From Termitomyces sp. T153 (taxonomy: Eukaryota > Basidiomycota > Agaricomycetes > Agaricales > Lyophyllaceae): a stretch of 64,000 bases of DNA. The position numbers were made by a program, and so were the translations under genes. Under the pieces are notes generated by a model. The model had not been told where the DNA came from and did no database searches. It saw only the letters and a program-made list of their open reading frames with translations. This document shows positions 24,301-34,535 of the stretch, one piece after another. Position 1 is the first letter of the stretch, and each line of letters opens with the position of its first letter. The stretch covers positions 1 through 64,000 of the forward strand of contig JACKQL020000087.1 of the NCBI GenBank assembly GCA_018296165.2. Direction: 5' to 3'.

Positions 24301-25319
24301 CAGTCAGCAATGGGAGAGCTTGAGCAGGCGTGTATATTGTTCTCCAAGGCGAGCGTATATAGTATCCGTGCTACCAAAGCCCTGGTGCGCGCCCGTTTCG
24401 GTCCTCATGCGAATGGTAGACTGATCTCCTCGTTTCTTTGCAGCCTGTACTCATGAAGCTCGCGGAGAAAGCTCGACACGCTCTATCATCTGTACAGAAA
24501 GATACTGAGTCGATATCTGACGCTGCTGGTGGAATGTTGTGGGATATTCAAGTGGAACAGGAGTCGGATGAGGATGATGAGCTTGCGATTTTTGCGGGAC
24601 ATACGCGATTCGTATCTACGAAAAAGCCTTCCGCGGAGGTGTCGTCCCGCTCTGAGCAGTATCAACAGCAGCAAAACTCCTCTTCGTCGAATGGATGGCC
24701 GCGGCAGTATGTGAATGCTGCAGATGATGATGCCATATCGAGACATCTTTCGCCACTGCCACTACATTATCCGTATGCGCCTTCTGAAAGGAGTACCCAC
24801 AACCTTGGATTACAGACGTACAGGTCCGCATCTAGTGTATGGCAAGAACCTTCTCATCAGGGTGTGCAGTTATACTCTGATCATCAGAGACGAGGGAGTA
24901 CGCCATCCATTCAGCACCATCAACCGTCAATGCCACTTCAACGAGTCGTTTCATCCAGATTTCATTCTTCGCCGGATTCCCATCCTCCTCCTTCGCAGCA
25001 GCAGCAGGAACAGCAACAGTATCGTGCCCAGCCACTGCCCAGGCACCATCAACAGCTCCCGCACCACCAAGTACATCCTCATGCCCATATCCACAAAGAC
25101 CATGATCATGGTCATGGTCATCAGACTTACCTGCAATATCCTCACCAAGCACAGCACCAGAGCCAGTTTCTGCAGCAGGAGACGATGTTTATGGGCAACG
25201 CAGACCTTGCGGATCTCGGAATCGCCGCGCGTGATTCGAGGCTTGATGAGCGGTGGAGCTCGTTCATGCATGAGTCAGGGATTTTGGAGGGTATGAATTA
25301 TCAGAGACGACAGCGGTAG
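21360..25319 (+). CDS. Zn2Cys6 transcription factor with fungal-specific TF domain, 15 exons
   Basis: Exons: 21360-21483, 21536-21540, 21617-21639, 21703-21748, 21809-21839, 21908-22218, 22276-22287, 22344-23099, 23152-23161, 23375-23466, 23536-23650, 23706-23933, 23992-24197, 24253-24384, 24444-25319. They sum to 2967 nt, 988 aa, closing exactly in frame. The DNA-binding zinc cluster is assembled over exons 3-5 (SCAECRRLKIKCD, then PCQSCQRRGC), followed by GSLSTGQGTRF and a leucine-rich coiled segment (IAALSARIRLLEDAL). The middle holds the regulatory domain (ARWGLTPKMVQRRRILFWDL; LNTGRPPSFSLTYIDC; CRFAAECVAEV). The tail is Gln/His/Ser-rich and ends in a conserved-looking WSSFMHESGILEGMNY. 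Nuclear regulator; target genes unknown. Three exons are only 5, 12 and 10 nt. An in-frame ATG at 21255 is an alternative start. Confidence 0.9.
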
Positions 25320-25539
25320 ACAGGTGTCGACGCTCGTGTCTTCAATGATTTCATTGTTTTTCTAATTTGAACTGGCATTGTATTTTCTTCGATCTGTGGT
25401 AGTATGAGTGGTGTAAATATACTTGTAGTTAACGGTGCAAGGAAACCTGTGCGGAAACGGCTGCTGAAAAGTAATAGAAACAAGACTCTGGTAGGAAAGT
25501 ATGAATAATAAAGTGAGCCCAAAATAATGAAGGCCATAA

Positions 25540-25621
25540 TTCCGGTACGGGGAATCGAACCCCGAGCTGCCGCGACAAATCAACTGAAAGGCGGCAATGT
25601 TAGCCGTTACACCATACCGGA
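25540..25621 (-). tRNA. tRNA-Glu (TTC) with a 10-nt intron
   Basis: The minus strand starts TCCGGTATGGTGTAACGG and ends CCCCGTACCGGA plus discriminator A; the seven acceptor pairs match. The anticodon stem GCCGC/GCGGC encloses CTTTCA, a 10-nt insert (GTTGATTTGT) and C, so the mature loop is CTTTCAC with anticodon TTC. The insert lies after position 37, the standard intron site. T arm: GGGGTTCGATTCCCC. Confidence 0.9.
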
Positions 25622-25997
25622 TGCAGTTTATGTTAAAGTCAACTACATAATATCCCGCCCGTTACATAAAACTCCCACTGCATGACTATATTCCTTCAAC
25701 TGCGTCCCCCAGTAGACTAGTTTTGCCCCAGCTTCTCGCCATACCGAGTGTACCAAGTCCTACTCTGGTCCTATGGAACTAAATCTTATCAGAATCTCTC
25801 CCTCCTCCCATACATTTGCATTTCAGCGTGGACACTAAACGCCAATCCCGTGTCAGTTGTACTTGTCTCCAGGTGAAATATGATAAGATCATATGGTTCA
25901 ATATTTACTCAACAAAACTACCTGATGCTAATGCTCAGGCTGTCAGTCTTACTCGCGCTGAAATCGCAATATTTACATCTCACCTTTATCTCACCTT

Positions 25998-27260
25998 CTA
26001 TCTCATCCACCATCCTGTGGTACTGATTATGTGAAAACCCTCAAACTTAGCCTCAGAAGGATCCGTGGTAGACCGAGAGTATGTCAAAGACCGGACAGTG
26101 CCTGTGATTGATTCAAACGGAAGCGTTATTCGGACGAGAGTTTTCGACGACTGGATCACCAGAGATGCCACTTCGCGACATTCGTCGGGATTTAAGGAAG
26201 TTTCCTTCCAATTTTTAATGTTTTCTTGGCCATAAGAGGCTTCATTGAAATCCCGCACAGCTGCTGTGGGTGTTGCGAGAACGAGTGTTTCGAGACGGTA
26301 GAAACAAGAAATGGCGTCAACGATTTTCTGTCTGTTCCATTTTTGTATCTGAAATGATGATCCGTGAGTCAGCGCCCACGGCCCGTGCGTTCAAGTTGTA
26401 TGTAATCTTACCACTTCATGAACATTGCCAAACGTCGAAAAGGCCAATGATTTGAGATGAGGTGAACTACTACCCAGGCTCAACAGCAGGTCCAATGTGG
26501 ACCAATTTTGTAATGGTCCATGTGTGATAGATAGAGTATGAAGTGTATCGGAGATAGGACGAAGTGATATGATTGCGTCCAAGCCTGCCCTTAGATTGAG
26601 AACCGGTGCTACGAAAACCAGGCACATATAGTTGATAGGCCGATTTGCCAATGAGAGGACCTTGCTTGGATCAACAAGGACCACACGGCGCAAGCTGAGT
26701 ACTACATGAGTGGGTATCGAGGAAATTGCATTAAGTAGAGGTACTGTCGGAGCCCAGTATTCAAGATGAGGGTGCCTTGACAAAAACTCCCACATGTCCT
26801 CAGGGCCAAAGCTAGATGTCTGCCCGCCCAATGAAAGTAAGCTGAAAGTGCAATCTTTGAGTGTAGCAGGATGCAAAGAAGCTGTATATTTTTCTCCGAC
26901 TCCAAGGAGCCACAGATGCTTGAGGTTGACAATAGCATTGAAAGCTCTCGCAATTGCTGCTTGTATATCAAAGCTGAAATCTTCGGTTAGAGGCGTCTTA
27001 AATGTCGATGGAAATTTGAGGGCATTGACGCATCGTGCTCTCTGCTCGTTCTTAACGACTGCAGTGCACCATGTCATCGCTAGCCTACGATTCTTGTGTG
27101 TCTTCTGAAGGTCGACATGATAATAAAGAATATCCTCGGCTTCCTTCTGAAAAGTGCGGGATGCTTGTGAAAGGGAAACAAGTTCGTTCTGGGATGCATA
27201 TTGAAAGATATTACGATAGAGTTCGACTGGGATTCCTGGGAAACAAGTATAATGAGTCAT
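25998..27260 (-). CDS. F-box protein with repeat-like C-terminus
   Basis: Two exons, 27260-26412 and 26348-25998, joined by a 63-nt GTAAGA...CAG intron; 399 aa. The F-box is at the N-terminus (FPGIPVELYRNIFQYASQNE, then LVSLSQASRTFQ), followed by about 330 residues of leucine-rich sequence without clear domains (TLHTLSITHGPLQNWSTLDL), as in the many basidiomycete F-box/LRR-like proteins. The role would be the substrate-recognition part of an SCF ubiquitin ligase; substrate unknown. Earlier in-frame ATGs at 27308 and 27380 are possible, but 27260 puts the F-box right at the start. Confidence 0.8.
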
Positions 27261-28528
27261 GATACTACAGTGACTAGGCTGCCGAATCGCACTGGTAAAG
27301 TCGAACATGCATGGTATGCGACACCTTCGTGGGCTGAAGATTCTCGTCATATACGGGAAATATGCTGAAATGGAGTTCAATCTCTGTGTCTCTCATAGTG
27401 AGAACAGATTCCCAACAATTAGCTCCTCACTTTCCTTGTTCTCCGTACCAAACATACGTATTGAGCTCGATCTTTCAGTTGTTAGAAGTAGACGGGAAAA
27501 GATATACTCCATACTATCACACCCCGGTAGTTCGCAGACCCCTTGAGTCCGACGTCACGATATAGTCACACTCAGGTCAGGCACCCTTTTCAAACTCGGC
27601 CCAGCGAATGATATGAGTAGGACGCGCGAAAGAGAATATAATTGGATACAATAATCGAAGCCTCGTCGGCATGATCGATGCTTCCCCTAAGACCTGCTAC
27701 TGAGAGTCTTGGGGTTCACCTGGAGGTTAACCCTCCGCATAGGACTTGTACTGCCACTCAGTGACCCGTATAGCCGCCTGGATACATTTTTTCATAGTCG
27801 CGCGAGCACTGGATGCGGCGGCGGCCCATAGGGGATAAACGTGGTGAAGGTTAACTGCGTCGAGGAAATTTTAGACTCCGCGTTGCCGTCGAATCGGCAG
27901 GCGTGACAATTGACTCAACCATCGTCCACGGCGGGGAGACAACGACAACACTGTTCCTGAATTCAAATCAAGTTGGAAACAGGTAAATAGTCATATTGCT
28001 GTCTGTCTCAAGTTTTGGATGCTCAACGTGGGTATTGGCCGCAACACCTTTCACGTCGACTCAAGGACTATGGGGGGATAGTACTAGTGGTAACAGTAAT
28101 GATTGATGACGTGTCAGCTTTACGTGCAATAGAAGCTCGAGAAGCCAAGGGGATCCGGATCTTGTGAGAAATATATAGTATAACATTACCCTCAGGTAAC
28201 AAGCCTAGGCTTCTGATAGGTAAGTGACTGTATGAACACGACCAAACAGTTTTGTCGGATCAAACGAGTCCATCGAATCGTGGTTTGACGCCAGGCGGCG
28301 AGTGAATCTACCGTCCTGATCATGCGTCAATTACAACTCTAAAACGCCTCCAGGCGTTCGTCGAATAGTTTCTTAGGCTCGTGCTCGTCTCTAATGTTTT
28401 TTTTATGTCAGGTACCCAGAGCAGGACTCTATTTCATGCTGGCAGTGACTCATACGTTCAGAGATTTGAAGATTAAAAGCAGGTCTTTGTACGATAAAGT
28501 AACAACATGTGCTAGTACAGGACAAACA
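27261..28528. other. Intergenic region, no gene seen
   Basis: CpG-normal sequence between the F-box gene and tRNA-Arg. No frame with recognisable motifs. A small early exon of the F-box gene (alternative ATG up to 27380) could extend into it. Confidence 0.45.
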
Positions 28529-28607
28529 TGACCGAGACAGGGGTCGAACCTACAATCTCCTGATTCACGACTCGTAGTCAGACCCGATGCCATTTTGCCA
28601 CACGGTC
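28529..28607 (-). tRNA. tRNA-Arg (ACG) with a 7-nt intron
   Basis: The minus strand begins GACCGTGTGGCAAAATGGC; the T arm is GTAGGTTCGACCCCTGT; it ends CTCGGTC plus A. The anticodon stem TCTGA/TCAGG flanks CTACGA plus GTCGTGA plus A; removing the 7-nt insert leaves loop CTACGAA with anticodon ACG. One T-T mismatch in the acceptor stem (pair 6) lowers confidence slightly. Confidence 0.75.
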
Positions 28608-29464
28608 ATAACTAAGGAATGTATTGCTCCGCTTCGTACAAAGTGCATGCATTCGTAGTTGAAAGAGCGAGAGGTTGTTGGCCTAGTGTCTCCCAGAGGT
28701 CAAGAACGACAGAATTAGAGGTAGGGATCGACAAGAATCGACTTAAACGGCAGGATGAAAGGGCAAATAAACTCGTAAATTATCGATCTGACAACCTCTA
28801 ATAACTACGCAACACAAACGGAACGGAGTCTGGTGCAAGTTTCCTTGAAAGGATGGGTAATGAAGTAATCGTCGAGAGGCCTTTTGTCGTCTTCGGTGTG
28901 ATTGCGAGGCAAGCCATGATGCACAATGAACCCCAAGGATGGAATGTGAAAGTACTCTTTAGGGAAGGTTATTACTGCTACATATCACTGAAGTTGAAGT
29001 CGATGGATGTACTTTCGACGGCGTCGATGTGCGGGACGATGTCGACCATATCGTTTACCTTGCAAATCTCCTAAGTATATCACTATATCCACGCAGGTTA
29101 GGACGAAACCGGCAAAGCACTGAACACAAACTAAACAAATCGAGAGTAATGATGGGAATCTTAAGATTTATGTGGGTTGTATTAGCAAATAGCACTGTTT
29201 TGATGGTCATACAGAATGGAGGCAGTAGTCATGATGCATGATAATTCATGATGAAATCAGTGAGAGACGATTGATATTGAGTACCGAGTGCAGGCGTCGA
29301 TTGTTGGTGTGGTCGTCTTGATACTCCCACGTGACTGTATCCATCGGCATATTGCGGATATTCAAGAACATCTGATACCACCGCTTACGGGTACCTAAAG
29401 CTGTTCGAAAATACTACTATTATGTACACATTCTCATTGATAATCATCTCTGATTATCTTTATC
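28608..29464. other. Intergenic region, no gene seen
   Basis: No assignable frame. A 73-codon frame at 28853-29074 has no recognisable motif. The promoter of the methyltransferase gene should lie in the last few hundred bases. Confidence 0.45.
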
Positions 29465-30357
29465 ATGTCACTGACTGATATCCCATTTGTCTCTACTATG
29501 CCGGATATTGTCAAAGTACGTGAAATCGTCAAGAGTGGTGACCCGTTGGATTGGGAAATTGTCTGGTGAGTACCCTCATTTTATCGCACTTGTATAAACT
29601 GGATGATCCTCTGAAAGGCAAGCAAACCTCACACCGTGGGATGCGGGAGAATCTCAGCCTCCTTTGCGTGAGGTCATCGAATCTGGAGGTATTAATTTTC
29701 CCCGGCAAGGTCGTGTTTTAGTTCCAGGTTGTGGCCCAGTAAGCCTCTGAGGCTCCGGCACAATGATTTCTTCTTGCATATGATCTCTCTAGGGATATGA
29801 TGTTTTTTATCTCGCATCTGCCTTAAACATGGATGTGCTTGGACTGGATGTCTCTGAAACTGCGATTACCAAGGCGAAAAGGTCCTTGTCTCTACGATGT
29901 TTGACAAGTTCCACTGACTGTTTACTATTCTCAGCCTTATGAGCTCATATGAAAATTCTGGCACGGAAAGGTTTCGTTTACTTCGGAAGATTTTTTCCAT
30001 TATAAGCGAGAGGAGCAATTTGACTTGATCTATGATTATGGGCATGTTTCTTTCGCGATGTCAATACCAGAACCTTCATTTCATGATTTAATCAGTTTCT
30101 TCATTGTCATTCCACCTACGAGACGCACTGAGTGGGCACAGCAAATGGCTTCTCTCATCAAGCCCCAAGGTTACCTCATCACACTCGTCTTCCCAATCGA
30201 TCCGCCGACAGACCTAGGCCCACCTTTCTTTGTGCGAGTAGAACATTATGAGGAAGTACTTGATGGATCATTCAAAAAAGTTCTGGACAAAGTTCCGACG
30301 ACGTCCTTACCCAGCCATGTCGGCAAGGAGAGGATTGTTGTGTGGGAGCGCATCTAG
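29465..30357 (+). CDS. TPMT-family thiol/halide methyltransferase, apparent one-base frameshift
   Basis: ATG 29465, stop TAG 30355-30357. Exons 29465-29565, 29618-29738, 29793-29881, 29935-30041 and 30096-30357. Seen: TPWDAGESQPPL, the SAM-binding glycine motif VLVPGCGPGYDVFYLAS, the acidic GLDVSETAITKAK, FDLIYDYGFF, then KPQGYLITLVFPIDPP and GPPFFVRVEHYEEVL, which together are diagnostic for the thiopurine S-methyltransferase-like / methyl halide transferase family. Expected reaction: transfer of methyl from S-adenosylmethionine to thiols or halide ions in the cytosol. The last intron uses a GC donor (GCATGT). Exon 4 needs one extra base between 29936 and 29970 to stay in frame; I found no splice choice that repairs it, so either the gene is freshly broken or one base is missing. 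Confidence 0.8.
30042..30095 (+). other. GC-AG intron in the TPMT-like gene
   Basis: Splicing GG|GCATGT...AATCAG|TTTC joins YDYG to FFIVIPP, as the family requires. The 54 nt are a multiple of three without a stop, so retention would add 18 residues. Confidence 0.65.
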
Positions 30358-32660
30358 ACTGAAAAGTCTCAAACTTGATATTAGCAGAATTCATGTATGA
30401 TCTGTATCTAATCAAGTCGTTAACTTGGGTTGAGGATGCCATCGGTTTGATTAGAGACAGTTTTACCGTTCCTATAAACGAGTCTGTTGTGTAAAGGCGG
30501 GAAGAGGAGCGATAATTTCAATATCGTCACAATTTGGATCGAGGGCGCAGATCAAGGTCGTACCTTAGCCAATGCTATCAGAAAGATTTCGATATCCCAC
30601 AGAGGATGGAATACCATATAACAACTGCGACAAATATATCGGACCTCATCCGGGCTCAGTGGTTTTCCAATCTGGAATTGACGCGGCTGAGTTCCTTGAC
30701 AAATCTGGTATTATTACGGTGAAAATTCTCGACATACTTCAATCTTCGGGTGATTCTCCTCTATACGCTGACGTGGAAGGGCACAAATAACGAGCTCAAT
30801 GCTGCCTCACAGCCAATGCCTTGAGCAAATTGGGAAGACACAAATTTAACTATACATATGGAGCGTCTTTTGAGTTTGGTCTACCATTGGAATTTTCTTG
30901 GAAAGTGGTGGGGATATGAAGCCATTGCTAGAACAAATTGATTGTCGACGCAGGTGAACACATAATTCGTCTTTCATCACCTGAAGAAATTGAAGAGACG
31001 GAAAGAGTTGAGAGATGAGAATATGATAGGATAGGGGACACAGTCGGTGAACGAACAGTGTGGAGTTTATATTTCTATTTCTTCGCTGTTTCTACGAGAG
31101 GCGAGGTGTCATCCACGGAAATAACTGAAACTTGAACACTGGTACAGCCCCCATTCTAGCACATGTCCTACAAGACAAATTTTCTCCGAATTAGGGAGGT
31201 GTCGTACTTCCGAGTGTTATCCCGTTGAATCTCAACGGCAGTTAAACTGGGAGCCTGATTATGCTATCGAATTTCGATTAATTAGCAAGACAGCACCAGC
31301 ACAGTGTACCTCTACAAATCGGTTTTGTCTGAGATCTGAGGACGTTTCTCTGGATGTCATATATAGTGTATAGTCATATTTCAACAGGGGCTTGTTGATG
31401 GGAACAATTCACTGATGGATTGAGTCATACATGGCAATTGATATGTTTCTTACACTTGTCACACGGATCGAAGTGGCCTTCGATGCTGAGATATGAGCAA
31501 AATGGTGGGACTGTAGACTTATCTGTCTGCACTTTTGATGTCAAAAGTAATGTGTTCCCACTCCCGAGGAATGTCGTTCATGTTTTGATCCGTTACAGAG
31601 TTTCCAAGTGACATCAAGTATTCGATCCATCAAGAGATCGAAAACATACTAATTGATCCTCAACATCAAAGCAGAACTAAACCAGCTTATGAAAAGCAGG
31701 ACCTGAACAGTTGCTCTTTCTAGGAGAACACTGTGATCATAGTTCAGAACACGGCTTGATGTAGAAGACAGTGATCTTCCGTTCAATCCAACGGGTGGAA
31801 CTCAGAGAACTATTTTGAGAAGCCTTTCCTTGTGGATTCACGGACAGTAATCGATGTAATGCGCCCAAGCATGGAACATGAACGACTCAAGTTATCAAGC
31901 TCTGGCATCATGAATGCTCCCAATGCCCTGGTTGTACCTTTAATGACCATGATCAGCACTTGGGTGTCTGAACCCCTGTTTACAATTATAACTTGACGAG
32001 ATTGGCTGATTCACTCATGACGGATGTCTACATCGCGATCATGATAAGTTTGATTGTTTTGAGGATAGCACCCAAAATATATCCTCATTCTGGAACATAT
32101 AGAACCAGTTATGTGGCATAACACTCAGTCTGAGCAATCATTCCATGACTCCCGATGAACGAGAATCTGTTAAGGCCCTTGGTAACATACTCTTGGCCAA
32201 CTTTTATCATCATATCTGCATCGTCATCCTTTATGGTACACAATGTCAACTTATCAATGCAGGATGTTTGTGGATTAATCAAGTTTGCAGGAATACTCTG
32301 TCCTCTTGTTTTCTTTGCTGTACGGAAGCCTCTGGGGTTAGTCGATGAACTGTCACTCATTCATCGATACTGTGTCCTTATCCTCAGTTATACAGGCCAT
32401 CACGCAGAGTTTCAGTGTTCATAAGTCTTTTTGGACCTCTCACTGGAACTGGATTTCTCATTGCCAATATCGGACGACTTGCTTATCTTATGCGCCTAGA
32501 CACAATACGGAATATTGATACAGCACAAGAGCAAAATTACACGCCAGCTAGTGCCCAGCTCCAGCTCTGGGATAGAACAGTTGAAGGGTGTCAGTTAATT
32601 CCAGTGGGCACCTTCCTGAATCCTTGGTACTTGACATCAGAAATTCAATTTGCCAACTAG
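30358..32660. other. Intergenic region, no gene assigned
   Basis: CpG-containing, moderately AT-rich DNA. Short frames at 30534-30790 and 31420-31611 carry no motif I recognise. A stretch at 32415-32660 could be an upstream exon of the decayed membrane protein gene that follows, but similarity is too weak to assign. Confidence 0.4.
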
Positions 32661-33360
32661 CTCCTCACCAGTGATATTCTAAACATCTGGAGAGCATGGG
32701 TTATTTTCGCAAGAAAGTCCTGGGTCCTCTGTATAACAATCATTATCTGGGTCTTGACAGCTGGTATGTATTCTTCCATTCAAATTTTGAGGAAAGAATC
32801 CTATAGACGATTATTTGAGGTGCTATATTTGGGGCCATAACAACTAGCGGAAGATTGAACTCTGTCTCCAAATATTTATCAGATGCTAGCATGGGCCTCA
32901 CATTTGGAACTAATTTATTGACAACTTTCTTCATTGGATATGCTGCCTGGTACTTTTACCTCTGATTCTTGATCCTTTTTAACATGTCAAGCAGGAAGCA
33001 CAAGAAAGTCGTTGGAAACATCAGGTCCTTTCAAGGCCAATCAACAGTGTGGAAGGTCTTATTGCTATTATTTGAGGCAGGGTTGATCTACTGTCTGCTC
33101 CTGGTATGTCATAAATTATGGCATTTTTAAGTCTTCACCTGACATTACATACACCCAAAGCTCATTGCATTTACTATGAATGTCAAATTAAACCAACAGC
33201 AACTAGGCAGCCACATGTCATCAGCCCAGATATCTTTGAGGATAGCTTTCGACATACACAGCATGTTGTGGGTATGTCACCAACCTATCACATTGTCAAG
33301 GTTGCACCTTATGTGGTACATAGATGTTCTATCCAATCATTGCCACACTGATGATTCACC
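32661..33360 (+). pseudogene. Decayed seven-helix membrane protein (basidiomycete DUF6533-like)
   Basis: Readable blocks in different frames: NIWRAWVIFARKSWVLC then a hydrophobic helix (32680-32760); NSVSKYLSDASMGLTFGTNL then LLTTFFIGYAAW (about 32860-32950); RKHKKVVGNIRSFQG and a helix VWKVLLLLFEAGLIYCLLLV (32995-33105). The blocks are separated by what look like introns and by stops. This succession matches a large basidiomycete family of plasma-membrane proteins of unknown function. CpG loss starts within this stretch. No functional product is expected. Confidence 0.5.
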
Positions 33361-33962
33361 ATTATGGAACTTCCATTGTGGTCCATTATGATATAGCAAT
33401 CACTATCCAGGAATCTGAGTCTCATCCCAAAGTACCCAAATCTGATTTGTCATAGTTGTGCTACTTGTTTCCAAGATCTTTGGCATAGGCTAGTTGGGTA
33501 ACTCATGATCCCCTCTCTCTTACATAGTAGGTAATAAGAGAAGGATTATACTTCTCAAACACATTCTCTCCTGCCACTGTAGATCCATGTGGGATTTGCA
33601 TAATCTTTCCAGGTCCTTTGATGCTCTTCCTAGATAATTGATCTGTTGCATTATGTAATCATCTACTATCCTTAGTCTGTGCATACATATGTTTTCTCTC
33701 TCTGTTGGATGCATCTGTTCTTCATCAGCACTTGCCTTGCTATTTTACTTGTTATACTTGCATGCCACAATTCATTGCATAGTTCAGTCAATTGTCTGTC
33801 ACTGAAATGGCTTCCTTCCCTTGACAGCAATTCTTCTGTCTCTGCAACATCATCTTTCATCTTAGCAACATTTTCTTGCCTTTGGTATACCATCAAGAAT
33901 TTTGTCAACCCCTACAAACAATTTCTTGTCTCTATTTACCATTCAAATAGATTCATGTTTCC
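33361..33962. other. CpG-poor repeat-like DNA, unassigned
   Basis: The minus-strand frame 33672-33908 (78 codons, charged, helix-like: KMKDDVAETEELLSREGSHF) could be an old transposon coding piece. I do not recognise the family. Confidence 0.35.
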
Positions 33963-34535
33963 TGTCATGACCCATTCCCTGGACCCCCACACATCACCCA
34001 ATGACCCCCCGCCCCCCCTCCCCAGAACCTCCCCCAATGCCTTGTCAAACTTCCACAGTGCTCTGCACCTACTCCAGCTAACTCTGATGCATCCTTGGCT
34101 AACTCCAATGGCCCCCTGGCCAACTCCAACATCTTCCCTGCAGTCGGCAATGCTTCCCCTGGATCTCCTGAGCCCCTGGGACCATTTCCCTGCCATGCCT
34201 GACCCCATTACATGTCATCAACTTGACACCCTGGTTCCTCTGACTTACTTTGGAGTATCACAATGACCTTGGAATGGCCCATGTCACCAATTGATCCCAT
34301 CAACATATCAATGCAGCCTGCCCTCTGATTGTAACTGACACCTGTCAACTCTGTCAAGCTCTGCCAAGCCCTGCCGCCACAGCCGACATTCCCTGGAGCT
34401 CTCCAGTAGTCAGTATATAAGATGTAGAGTAGCTCTTCATACTCTAGTCTTGATATTGCTTAACATTACCTATGGTCTGATTGTTTCTCTCTCATGTTTT
34501 GTGTTCTGTGTCTTGTTTTCTTACTCTCAGTCTCC
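33963..34535 (+). repeat. LARD-like 5' LTR (at least this long)
   Basis: Similar to 41074-41643 throughout; similarity ends at the truncation of the right copy, so the true LTR may be longer. A TATA box, TATATAAG, at 34414-34421 is conserved in the right copy. Confidence 0.82.
34414..34421 (+). promoter_or_regulatory. LTR TATA box
   Basis: TATATAAG in the LTR, repeated at the same place in the right LTR (41523-41530). It is a likely start signal for element transcription. Confidence 0.55.

Noticed and set aside
28853..29074. 73-codon frame upstream of the methyltransferase
   Set aside because: No motif, no paired splice sites, no codon pattern distinguishing it from chance.
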